Made by a program: the position numbers and the translations under genes | Assembly (NCBI RefSeq): GCF_009727055.1 | Contig: NC_052356.1 | Location: 6,175,629 to 6,239,628 of the forward strand | DNA from: Benincasa hispida | Taxonomy: Eukaryota > Streptophyta > Magnoliopsida > Cucurbitales > Cucurbitaceae | DNA length: 64,000 nucleotides | Reading direction: 5' to 3' | The notes under the pieces: generated by a model | What the model saw: the letters and a program-made list of their open reading frames with translations, nothing else | Told to the model about the DNA's origin: nothing | The model's database searches: none | Shown: positions 35,500-46,440 of the stretch, in pieces | How the letters are laid out: each line of letters opens with the position of its first letter | How positions within the stretch are numbered: position 1 is the first letter of the stretch

Positions 35500-37373
35500 T
35501 GATAAAGTAAACAGGCATAACACAGAAGCAAATAGAATTATTAAGCACTCTAATTCCATTAATTTGAGTAACAAGTATACAAACTCAAAGTTTCCGATAG
35601 TAGGGTTTCAATTTGAATATCTTTGATGATTTCCACTTATTCCTTATAATCATCACAAAATTGACTTTCAATTCAAGCAGTAGACCACCAAGCGAGTTTT
35701 CTCTAATAATCTCAGCCTTGGATTGAATGGTGGAACTCCAATTAAAATGGGAATTTAGATTGGTTTAGAGGGTTTGATAGAAAACTGATTTTTCAGCAGA
35801 AACTTTTTCAAAATTTCAAATGCATGCCCAACATTCTGATGAAATCTCAGGTATTTAATCAAATTAAACATGCAAAAACTAATTAGTTAACTATTTGACA
35901 CTTCACATAACACTAAATTAGTAGGCTAGACGTTTAATTTTGGATAAATCCATTATGGATTTTATCTTTGGGAAAAATCCACTAACAATCTAATTTTCAA
36001 ATTTGATTTATTTTAATTTAATTTTTAACTTAATTAAATTAAATATAATGTAAATTCAATTTTTGAAATTGAATTTTAAAATTTGAAATCGATTAAATTA
36101 ACTAATTATTTAAACAAATTTGTTTAATTAATTAATAATAATTTAATATCAAATATTAAATTGATAAAAAACCTAATTTAAACATGAATACCTATTCATG
36201 TAATCAAGATTTAAATATATTGAATTCTCCAAATACGTTTTAATTTAAATAAATTTAAATGTTAATTAGTATCAAATATAATTATTCAAACCCTAATTTG
36301 AATTTGAACATTTCAAATTCACTCAATATTCTAATCTAAGGTTTAATTCTTTTTACAAGCTAGTAGAGGGACCTAATGGACCTACAGATTATGAGCCAAC
36401 GATTTGAGATTAATTGGATAAACTTTTTAAACCAAATTAATCAATATTAGTTAACTATCAAGACATACCACTATAGCTCAGTAGTTGCACTCTCCTCACT
36501 GTAGATATATTTTTGTCCACTTGATTTAACCATAATCAGTAAGTCGATCCTTCACAAGTTGTTTGTATTTACAGCTAGGTACAAAATACCATTTTACCTT
36601 TGTAATACATCTTGCTCCTTAAGTCTCCACTGATCCTCTTTTGAACAATTGGTTTATGGTTCCACCAATAAATCAATTCCCTCTTTATTATGAGAAGGTA
36701 GGGACCCTTTGTTCAAGACCATCAGTACTTAAGGGAACAACCTATCTACTAACCCTAAGACAGGTAGGAGTGAGTTCCTTCTTGCAGAACTATGTCCCCA
36801 GCTATCTATCAGGACTTACCCTTAAATTGGGAGGCTTATTGAGCGGTGATGTTGAACCACTTTCACCTATGTAGATTAAAGGATAATCCCGAATAAACAA
36901 TAATTCATAGTTAGCTCAGGATTAAGATTGAGTTACCTTAGGTCATCAATTTGAAATAGTTAGTTTTAACAGTAAACGGTTGTTATAAAGAAAAGTGACT
37001 ATTTCGTGGTCCGGTCTTATGCAAACGTCTTTTGTATAGGATGCCTCCACTTGCATATCTCCACATGAACGATTTTGGGATCACATCGTTTGTATCAATA
37101 CAAAGTGGGTCACATCCATAGTGTCCCCAGGATAAGTGCTCAACCTCATCCATATATTTATAGACCTTTTTGGCTATATACTAAAACTTAATCTTTTTTT
37201 ATGTGTCTACATAAAGTTTAAGTATTCATGTTATAACCATGGGTTTGTTTATTGGATTTATAAATAAATGCAGCTCAATAACACTTTTATTGAATGAAGT
37301 CTCAATAATACCTTTATTGTGATTATAATATGTTTAATGTTTACAAACTGCGAGTTTTAGGACATTTCCAACA
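35500..37373 (-). repeat. Copia 2 left (3') LTR
   Basis: This 1874-bp LTR starts TGTTGGAAATGTCC at 37373 on the minus strand. The adjoining interior (37374 onward) reads TAAGTGAGAGTTTG on the minus strand, matching the usual copia polypurine tract position. Hairpins lie at 37019-37038 and 37130-37151. Confidence 0.88.
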
Positions 37374-39153
37374 AACTCTCACTTAGATTAAAGCTCCAGT
37401 AATTAGTGGGTTACAAAATATATACAAATATATAATGTTGAGCGTGAGAGAAAAAAATACAATAAACTAGAGCATCTAAATACTCTTGGCATTCTCCCAC
37501 TTGTCTTAGATTAATGAAGCTCGTAGTCCCAGTTCTACTAGGTGACCCTCGAACACTTTAGTCGTGAGGGCCTTCGTAAATGGATCAGCAAGATTATCTT
37601 TAGAGGCTATTTTTGTCACTATCATGTCTCCTTGGCTTACTATCTCCTAGATGAGATAGTACTTTCGCTCGATGTGCTTTTCGCGTTTATGGCTTCTAGG
37701 TTTCTTTGAGTTGGCAACTGCTCCATTGTTATCACAATACAAGGTGATTAGCAGATGCATATTTTAGAACCATTTCCAAATCAGTCAAGAATTTTCTGAA
37801 CCATACTGCATCTTTAGCTACTTCACATGCAGCTACATATTCAGCTTCCATGGTGGAGTCAGCAATACAACTCTGTTTGATATTTCTCGATACTATAGCT
37901 CCTTCGTTTAGAGTGAATACTAATCTCGAAGTAGATTTTCTAGAATCTACATCGATCTGAAAATCAGAATTAGTGTATTCTGTAATGATCAAATCCTTAG
38001 AGCTATACACGAGCATATATTCCCTTGTTCTCCAAAGATACTTGATGATGTTTTTAATAGTAGTCCAATGACTATGTTCCGAGTTGGACTGGAGCCTGTT
38101 GACTATTCTGACTGCAAAGTATATGTCTAAGCATGTGCACAACATAGTGTACATCAAACTCCCGACTGTTGATGCATAAGGAATTCTTTTCATACCCTTA
38201 ACTTCTTGAGGTGTCTTAGGACACTGTTCCTTAGACAAATAAATTCTGTGTCTAAAAGGAAACGAACCTATTATGGAATTTTACATATTATATCTTGACA
38301 ACATTTTGTCAATATAAGATGCTTGAGATAGTGCTAGCGTTTTGTTCTTGTGATTTTGAACTATTTGGATTCCAAGAACATATTGTGCATCTCCCAAATC
38401 TTTCATTTGAAATTACGATGCTAGCCATCTCTTGACGTTAGCAAGGAAACCTATCTCATTCCCAATGAGCAGGATATTATCAACATAAAGTACCAAGAAA
38501 GCTACAGTCTTGTTGACTATCTTCTTGTAAACACAAGGTTCATCAACATTCTGTTTAAAGCCATAAGATTTGATTGTAGTGTCAAATCTTATATTCCATG
38601 ATCTAGATGCTTGTTTTTTAACCTATAAATGGATTTTTTAAGCTTGCAAAATATTTCCTCTTGACCCTGTTCAATGAACCCTTTTGGTTGAGACATATAA
38701 ATACTTTCATCAAGATGACCATTCGAAAAAGCTATCTTGACATCCATTTTCCATATTTCATAATCATAAAAAGCAGCAATGGATAAAATTATTTTAATAG
38801 ATTTAATCATGGCAACAGGAGAGAAGGTTTCTTCATAGTTTACCCCCTCTCTTTGGGTAAAACCTTTTACCACGAGTTTGGCTTTGTAGGTTGGCCAGTT
38901 TGGTCTCCTTTTCTCTTGTAGATCCATTTACAACCAATAGTTTTACCCCATCTAGTTGATCTACAAGTTTCCAAACAAAATTAAAGTACATAGACTCCAT
39001 TTCAAGGTCCATGGTTTTTTATCCATTGGTCTCTATCTACATCTTCCATTGCCTGTTTAAAGGTCAATGGATTCTCTAAGTCATCATCAGGTATGAGGAC
39101 CTGAGTTTCTGTTAAACTTATATAGCAGTCAGGCTATTGAACAACCCTCCCAT
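37374..39153 (-). pseudogene. Copia 2 reverse transcriptase and RNase H (frameshifted)
   Basis: RNase H is open for 168 codons at 38238-37732: YASTVGSLMYTM, YTNSDFQIDVDSRKSTS, then ADSTMEAEYVAACEVAKDA, the standard copia signature. RT appears at 38927-38589 with YKAKLVVKGFTQREGVNYEE and MDVKIAFSNGHLDE. Between them (38238-38589) the frame is lost, but LVLYVDNILL-like sequence is visible near 38470-38500, where YVDD should be. Better preserved than the same block in copia 1. Confidence 0.85.
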
Positions 39154-41273
39154 TGAAGGAACTCTTATCAAATATTACCTCCGAGTGGAAGCAAGATCAT
39201 TCCAAATTCATTGTGACAGAAATACCACATTCACAATCAAACATACAAGTTATGCATTTAACAACAAATTACAGCATGCTATCAAACTTACACAACAAAA
39301 GGACGAGAGACATACCAGTTGAAGAATCCTTTTTCGCTTTAAATCTCGCTCTCATCAAGTTAGTAACTCTCACTGTTGCTGAGATCGTCAAGGTTATCGT
39401 CCACCAAATCACGCTGTCATCTGCCATCAAATGGACTTCTCACGAATAGGCAACAAGGAGGACACAACCACTCGAAAACCTCAGTATTCTCAGAGTTAGA
39501 ATCCAAGAGGTGTGGGCTCTGTTAGATTTGGTAGAGAGGAGGAAGGAACAATCGTTTACCACGACCAAGCAAGTGGGAGATATCTGAAGTCTATTGTATA
39601 GACGAGTGCTTGATCGTTTAGCAAAAGGTGCATGATCGTGTAGTAAATGGGGCTGGTCATTCAGGTAAATCTCTCTACGCGCGATTGTTTAGCAAATACT
39701 ATGCGATCGTTTAGGTATGTTGTCCGTGTACATGATCGTTTAGTAAACTTTGAGCTATCGTGTATGCTCTCGTTTGCTAAACGATGGGCAATGTACTAAT
39801 TCATATAGTGATTATCCTATCATTTGCAAAATGAAAACCATTTTCATTTTATCCTTCAGTTATGAAAACTTATTGCAACCTCCCACTATCTCATTCGGTT
39901 ACGGAGAAAAAACTACCAACAATTATCCTATAATTGTTTAATTAGAAATAAATATAATCATATTATATTTAAAACCTATAGTTTAATTTCACATCATATG
40001 CAACATATAAACCATAGTTCTTTTCTCCTCCACTAGATATAAATCCTATTTATATCCTTTTCCTCCAATTAATGTATCTCATACATCATGTCAACCATAT
40101 CATACATAATTGGTCAATTCAATCATATCATATATAATCGAACTCCCTCTTGTCAATTTGAACACTTCAAATTGACCTAAAAACTGATTCTCAACTTGAA
40201 TCCATTGAGCTACCAAGGGAACCTTATGAACCTGTGGCTCGAAGCTCCAACGATACGTGAATAGCTGACTAAATTCTTTAGCCACGAGATTTACCTTCTG
40301 TCAACTGCCAGACATTCCACTAAAGACCAACAGCTGCACTCTTCTTACCACATATATATTTTTGTATTCATCGGATATAACCAATCAACAATACGATAAC
40401 TCTTCATAAATGCTCGTAATTATAGCTAGGCCAATTAACCGTTTTTCCCCTGTAGTTATATCTAACTTCTTAAGTATCACTGATCCCTCTAATGAACAAT
40501 ACAACATAGTCCTACTATGTGTGGACACCTCTCGAGCCATGAGAAGGTGTGTGGCGCCACATTTTCAAGTCTCGGAATTAGCCCTTAAGGGAGCAATCTA
40601 TCTACTTACTCTTGCTTCGGGGAAGGAGTGAATTTCATCTTGTGTAGCTGATTTTCCAGGTCCCAAATCAGACGAATCCCCAAAGTGGTAGGTTTGAGTC
40701 GACAATCTGGTCACTCGCACTCATGCAAATCAAAGGGCCGCCCTCAAAGGCAGGAGTTCTCAACTCACTCAGGATTGAAGTCATATTACCTATGGTCATC
40801 CTAGTGAAGTGAAGTCTCTGTCATGAACGACGTTATATAACGAGACTATAACACTTTGTGGTCTGATCTTATACAAACTCATTTGTATAGGATACCCCCG
40901 CTTGCATGTCTCCACATGAATGATCAGAATCAGACCATCTGTAGTAAGTCATAACAGTTGTAACTATTCTACAAAGCGGGTCGTATCCGTAGTGTTACTA
41001 GGATAAGGTTTCCCTCCTATATCCATATACTACAAACCGTTTTGGTTATCACTTAAGACATGATCTACCTATATGTCTTCACATACATGCTTAAGTTACA
41101 ACGATAACTAGAGATATTAGTTTATTGGTTTGTGGTAAAGCAATTAAGACATCCAATGTTTTATAGATAATAGTGAAGAAAAATGTCATATATTATTACA
41201 TCACAAGCGTTTGTTCAATATAGTGTTTACAAACTACAAGACCCAATGAGAGTTTAGAGCATCAACCCTAACA
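39154..41273 (-). mobile_element. Solo LTR of a second copia-type family, inside copia 2
   Basis: This 2120-bp LTR starts TGTTAGGGTTGATGC at 41273 on the minus strand and ends TTCCTTCA at 39154. The same ends occur in plus orientation at 60347-60885, which defines the family. It splits copia 2 between the RT and integrase blocks; copia 1 shows the uninterrupted order at 7370-7420. Flanks CCCAT and TCCAC agree at 3 of 5 with C/T differences. It contains a cluster of GATCGTTTAG motifs (39611-39785) and hairpins related to those of the first LTR family. Confidence 0.82.
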
Positions 41274-42742
41274 TCCACTACATCGAGGCATTCTCAATTT
41301 GTGAGAAGGATAAGACAGGCCAATTTTATTTACAACTTTTGTTGAAGGATCAGCTTGATCAACTACTTTTGTTGATATATCTGTAGATTCTCTAGACATC
41401 TCATTTAATACCAATTTACTGCGAGGTTGATGATTTCTTATGTGGTCTTCCTCTAAGAATGTAGCATTTATTGATACAAATATTTTATCTTCTTGAGGAT
41501 CATAAAATAGACCACCTTTTATTTCTTTAGGGTATCCTACAAATAGGCATACTTTAGAATGTCGTTCCAATTTCTTAGGATTTTACACCAACACATGTGC
41601 CAGGCATCCCCATATTCTGAAGTGACGTAAACTACCTTTACATCCCCTCCATAGCTCGTATGGTGTTTTTGAAACACTTTTTGAGGAAACCATGTTCAAA
41701 ATATATACGGCAACTTGCACTGCATACCCCTAGAAGGACTGAGGTAACTAGGCATAACTCATCATTGAATGAACCATGTCTAACAAGGTTCGATTTCTCC
41801 TTTTTGTTACACTGTTTTGTTGTGTTGTTTCAGGTTCAGTGAATTGGGATTGAATTCCATGTTCTACTAAATAGTTCAGGAATTGTAAATCCATATACTC
41901 GCCACCTCGATCTGATCGAAGGGTTTTGATAATTTTACCTAATAAGTTTTCAACTTCTATCTTATACTCTTTGAACTTTTCAAGAATTTCAGACTTATGA
42001 TACATTAGGTAAACATAACCATATCTAGAGTTATCATCAGTTAAACTGATGAAATACTCAGGTCCTCTTCAAGCTTTAACATTCATTGAACCACAAATAT
42101 TTGAACGTATTAGTTCTAGAGGTTCTTTGGCTCTAAGACCTTTTGCTGAAAAAGATCTTTTGGTCATTTTTCCCTCAAGACATGATTCACATGGATGTAA
42201 AGATTTGTCTTTTAACTGATTTAGATGTCCATTCTTTACTAATCTCTCAACCATGTTGAGATTTATGTTTCCAAGTCTTAAGTGCCAAAGATAGGCGTTA
42301 CGAGAAATCTTTTGTTTCTTATTTTGAGTATCGACTGTTTTAACCATCTCTATCTTAAAAATAGTTTTTGCATCAGTTGATTTTAACATATACAAATTAT
42401 TTTCAAGTTTAGCAGCACATATTTGTATACCTCTTGAACTGATGAACACTTCGTTTATATCAAAAGTAACTTTGTACATATGTTCTAATAAACAGGAGAC
42501 ATAGATTAAGTTTCTTTTCATCTTAGGTACATAATATACATTTTCTAACAAAATGTTAGATTCTCCAAAAGATAACTTGATATCTCCCACTGCTTCAATC
42601 GAAATGACTTCACATGTTCCCGCTCTGAAACTCATCTCGTTTTTTTTCAGCTGCCTCCAGGAACTAGGTTCTTAAATGAAAGTACAAATATGATTAACGG
42701 CGCCTGAATTCAGTATTCAAGTCAAATGAGAACTTTCCACCG
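41274..42742 (-). pseudogene. Copia 2 protease end and integrase (broken)
   Basis: 42635-42069 (188 codons) covers the region after the protease (VYYVPKMKRNLIYVS) and the GAG-pre-integrase zinc domain, WHLRLGNIN and CESCLEGK; the second His is replaced by Asn. 42005-41748 is the integrase core: LRSDRGGEYMDL keeps the second catalytic Asp, but the Glu position reads QQNSVTKRRNRT, with Lys instead of Glu. 41570-41268 is the C-terminal part (SKVCLFVGYPKEIKGGLFYD). Gag upstream is deleted. Confidence 0.85.
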
Positions 42743-42787
42743 CATAATCAATAACATTCAATATATCATCTTTATGAATATTGACAA
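42743..42787. repeat. 45-base copy of the left flank of copia 2
   Basis: It matches 35455-35499 with about three differences (both begin 'cataatcaataacattcaat'). In a normal element this place would be the primer-binding site and leader; instead it is host sequence from outside the other LTR. Confidence 0.85.
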
Positions 42788-44495
42788 TGATAGAGTAAAC
42801 ATGGATAACACGAAAGCAAATAGAATAATTAAGCACTCTAATTCCATTAATTTGAGTAACAAGCTTGAAAACTCAAAGTTTCCAATAGTAGGGTTTCAAT
42901 TTGAATACCTTTGATGATTTCCACTTATTCCTTGTAATCTTCACAAAATTGACCTTCAATTCTTGTAATAGACCACCAAGATAGTCTTCTCTACTAATCC
43001 CAATCTTGGATTGAGTGGTGGAACTCCAATTGAAAAGGGAATTTAGATTGGTATCGAGGGTTTGACAGAAAACTAATTTTTCAGCAGAATCTTTCTCAAA
43101 ATTTCAAATGCATGCCCAATATTCTGATGAAATCTCACGTATTTAATCAAATTAAACATGCAAAAACTAATTAGTTAACTATTTGACACTTCAAATATCA
43201 CTAAATTAGTGGGCTAGGTGTTTGATTTTGGATGAATTCACTATGGATTTAATTTTTGAGAAAAATCCACTAACAATCTAATTTTCAAATTTTATTTTAT
43301 TTTATTTTATTCTTCAACTTAATTAAATTAATTATAATGTAAATTCAATTTCTGAAATTAAATTTTAAAATTTGAAATTGATTTAGTTAGATAATTAATT
43401 AAACAATTTTAATTAACTAAATAATAATAATTTAATATCAAATATTAAATATATAAAACACCTAATTTAAACATGAATCCCTATTCATGTAATCAATATT
43501 TAAATCATAATTTAAATATATTGAACTCTCAAAATACATTTTAATTTAAGTATATTTAAACGTTAATTATATAAAATATAATTATCCAAACCCTAATTTG
43601 AATTTGAACATTTCAAATTCACTCAATATTCTAATCTAAGGTTTAATCCTTTTTACAAGCTAATAGAGGAACCTAATAGACCTACAGACCATGAACTCCA
43701 ACAATTTAAGATTAATTGGCTAAACTCTCTAAACTGAATTAATCAATATTCGTTAACTATCGAAACATACCACTATAGCTCAGTAGTTGCACTCTCCTCA
43801 CTGTAGATATATTTTTGTCCACTTGATTAACCATACTTAGTAAGTCGATCTTTCACATGTTGTTCATATTTATAGCTAGGTCAAAAATACCGTTTTACCC
43901 ATGTAATACATCTTGCTCCTTAAGTCTCCACTGATCATCTTTTGAACAATTGGTTTATGACCCCACCAATAAACTAATTCCCTCTCTATCATAAGTGGGG
44001 CAGAGCCCCTTTGTTCAAGACCAGGAGTCGGTATTTAACGGAAAAACCTATCTGCTAACCCTAAGATGAGTAGGAGTGAATTCCTTCTTGCAAGACTATG
44101 ATCTCAGCTATCTATCTAGTCTTACCCCTAAAATGGGAGGCTTATTGAGCGGTAATGTTGAACCACTTTCACCTATGCAGATTAAAGGATAATCCCAAAT
44201 AAACGGGAGTTCATAGTTAGCTCAGGATTAAGATCGAGTTACCTTAGGTCATCAATTTGAAATAGTCAGTTTTAACAGTAAATGATTGTTATAAAGAAAA
44301 GTGACTATTTCGTGGTTTGATCTTAGGCAAACATCTTTTGCATAGGATGCCTCCACTCGCATGTCTCCACATGAAAGACTTTGGGATCACATTGTTTGTA
44401 TCAATACAAAGTGGGCCGCATCCATAGTGTCCCCAGGATAAGGTGCCCAACCTTATCCATATACTTATAGATCTTTTTTGGCTATATACTAAAAC
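42788..44495 (-). repeat. Copia 2 right LTR, truncated
   Basis: It aligns with the left LTR from its TGATAGAG edge to 'ctatatactaaaac' (44495), so the outermost ~200 bases are missing. A 20-base phrase 'cttttttggctatatact' is repeated just beyond (44503-44521) before Athila gag begins. Hairpin copies lie at about 44323-44341 and 44436-44458. Confidence 0.82.
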
Positions 44496-44524
44496 ATGAA
44501 AGACTTTTTTGGCTATATACTTAT

Positions 44525-45868
44525 CAGTGTGATTGCTTTGCATTCTTCTCTATGATTTTTCTCAGGGAACCTAGGAAACTTACCTTTTTGCAAGGTTTGC
44601 ACAGTGAAGCCACTTGACTCATTTGCATCTCCAAATTCTGAATGAATTTGTCATGGTTTTAGATGGTGCCCAAGATTACATTAATTGAATTCCCTAACGT
44701 AGATGTTTGTTCTTGAGTTACTTTGACAAGATTCATCACCAATCCTTCCAAGGATGGTTTTTGTTTAGTTTGGGTAAACCTTGAAGGAGCCACAACATTC
44801 TTATTATTTACATAAAAATTTTCATGATGTCTCAAACTTGGGTGGTAGTGTATGGGAACTTGCTATTAGCCTCTCTAGTGCCCTCTATCTACATAATTAG
44901 TCATTTCACTATCTTGTAAATTTTAAATTTGTTGAGTTTTTGATGCTTTAGCTACTAGAGAGGCTATGGACATTGAATTCTATGTTTGACCACCTGTAGT
45001 CAGTTTATTCAAAGCATTAGTAATTGTGTTCAATTGAGCTTTCATTGCCTCATAAACTTCATAAAGTCTTGCTAGTTTGTTGGAAGAAACTTTGTCACTT
45101 GGCCAATTATAGCTTATAGTGGCCATGTCCTCAAGAATATTATGAGCTTCTATAGTAGTTTTAAAGAAAAGAGACTCTCCAACTGTAGTATCTAGAATGG
45201 ATTTAGTGCTACCATTCAATCCATCATAGAAAAACTATATTTGCAACCAACTAGGGTATCCATGCTATGGGCATCTCTTCAAAAGATCTTTATACATTTT
45301 CCAAAATTCAAATGATTGTTCATCCGGTTGTGGAGAGAAAGAAACAATTTCAAACTGCAACTTAGAAGACTTGATAGGAGGAAAATATTTATTTAAGAAT
45401 GTTTGAGCTAGTATCTCCCAAGTAGTGATTCTTTCCAACTTCAAACCAATCCTTAGCCCTATCCTGTAAAGAAAAAGGAAACAGTCTTAGTCTAATTGCA
45501 TCAATCGTAATTCTATTAATCTTAACTGTTCAACAAATTTCAAGAAAAGATCTAATGTGCTTATGAGGATCTTTAGTAGGATGTCCTCTAAAAGCAATAT
45601 CCTTAGCCATTTGAATCAACTCGAGCTTTAACTCAAAGTTATTTGCATTGATCGGTGCCTCCATAATTCTAGGTTGAGCAATAGGGAGAGATGTTTGGAA
45701 GTAATTCCTAATTGCCTTCTCCCGTTCCTCAACTATCTCTTCTTCTATGTCTTGCTTATTCCTACGACTTCTCCTCAAGGTACGTCTAATCTCGGGATCA
45801 GGAGGCAAAAGAGGAGCATCCTTATCATGGGCACGCACAAGAGAAAATCCCAAATAAAATTTAAACAA
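44525..45868 (-). pseudogene. Athila-like gag of the outermost host element (broken)
   Basis: The frame 45868-45530 has ANNFELKLELIQMAKDIAF and PTKDPHKHIRSFLEIC, and 45219-44980 has MNGSTKSILDTTVGESLFF, SYNWPSDK and NTITNALNKL; these are successive blocks of Athila-group gag. Between them the frame is broken by several stops. It is on the same strand and next to the LTR at 45955, consistent with the 5' end of the element whose 3' LTR is at 788. Protease, RT and integrase are missing. Confidence 0.75.
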
Positions 45869-45931
45869 AAATAACCCTTAGTCTAAAATATCTCCAACGC
45901 TTAAAATATTAAACAAAATCGTTATTTTGAT

Positions 45932-45948
45932 TCATGTCAACGACACCA
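45932..45948 (-). promoter_or_regulatory. Degenerate Athila-like primer-binding site
   Basis: The minus strand reads TGGTGTCGTTGACATGA next to the LTR edge at 45955. Aligned to TGGCGCCGTTGCCGGGGA it keeps the TGG-G-CGTTG core; most other differences are consistent with C-to-T or G-to-A decay. Confidence 0.6.
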
Positions 45949-45954
45949 AAAACT

Positions 45955-46319
45955 TGATGTGAATATTTTGTGTTGCACGCAAATGTACGTGGTCAAGTTA
46001 TAATATTAAAACGACTTGTAATATATCATTTTCTGGGATCAAATTAACAAGTTATTGTTTAATTACCTCATAATTGTGTCAATTTTAGCTAAGGAAACGT
46101 AATCGAGTTTGAATTTATGGTTTTATAAAACAATAAAAGACAACAAGAAAAGTGTGAAAAAATCTGAGAATAAAAGTGTTCTAGGGTATTGAATCCGTTA
46201 ATTACTTCATTAAATCTATTCTAGTCAATTCATGGAATCATGTATAAACATTACGCCTAAGTCTAGAAACTTAAATCAAAATTACTTTCTCTAAAAAATA
46301 ACCTATTCTCATGCAACTT
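45955..46319 (-). repeat. Athila-like 5' LTR remnant
   Basis: It matches 788-1130 with small differences (for example 'cattttctgggatcaaatta' here replaced by a different stretch near 862). Similarity ends near 'catgcaactt' (46319), so most of this LTR is deleted and its outer edge and target duplication are lost. Confidence 0.72.
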
Positions 46320-46344
46320 TACTTTTAATAAATCTTAAAAGTAC

Positions 46345-46440
46345 ATCAACAAGAGTTTTGCTTAATTGGCACGTGTATGTGTTGAGAACCAAGAAGTCTG
46401 TAGTTTAAATCTTCGGATTAGTTTATTGTTATTTTGGTAC
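46345..46440 (+). repeat. SINE-like (tRNA-derived) fragment
   Basis: 'ttgcttaattggcacgtgta' resembles a tRNA-type A box, and 'agtttaaatcttc' about 35 bases later resembles a degenerate B box (consensus GGTTCGAATCC). The middle phrase 'gagaaccaagaagtct' is similar to plant tRNA-derived SINEs. No full tRNA fold or clear ends are visible. Confidence 0.35.

Larger units (their letters stand above)
35500..44495 (-). mobile_element. Ty1/copia element 2, minus strand, gag deleted
   Basis: Layout from left: 3' LTR 35500-37373, RNase H and RT (37374-39153), a nested solo LTR (39154-41273), integrase region (41274-42742), then LTR-like 42788-44495. Gag, leader and primer-binding site are missing. The integrase side joins at 42743 a 45-base stretch that is also found just outside the left LTR (35455-35499), so the right LTR carries a copy of the outer flank. 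This implies rearrangement (unequal recombination or a tandem duplication with deletion), not a simple insertion. The genes are broken. Confidence 0.78.

Noticed and set aside
35363..35548. Possible small gene (61 codons)
   Set aside because: Overlaps the copia 2 LTR edge and matches Athila pol-end context; it is a chimeric frame.
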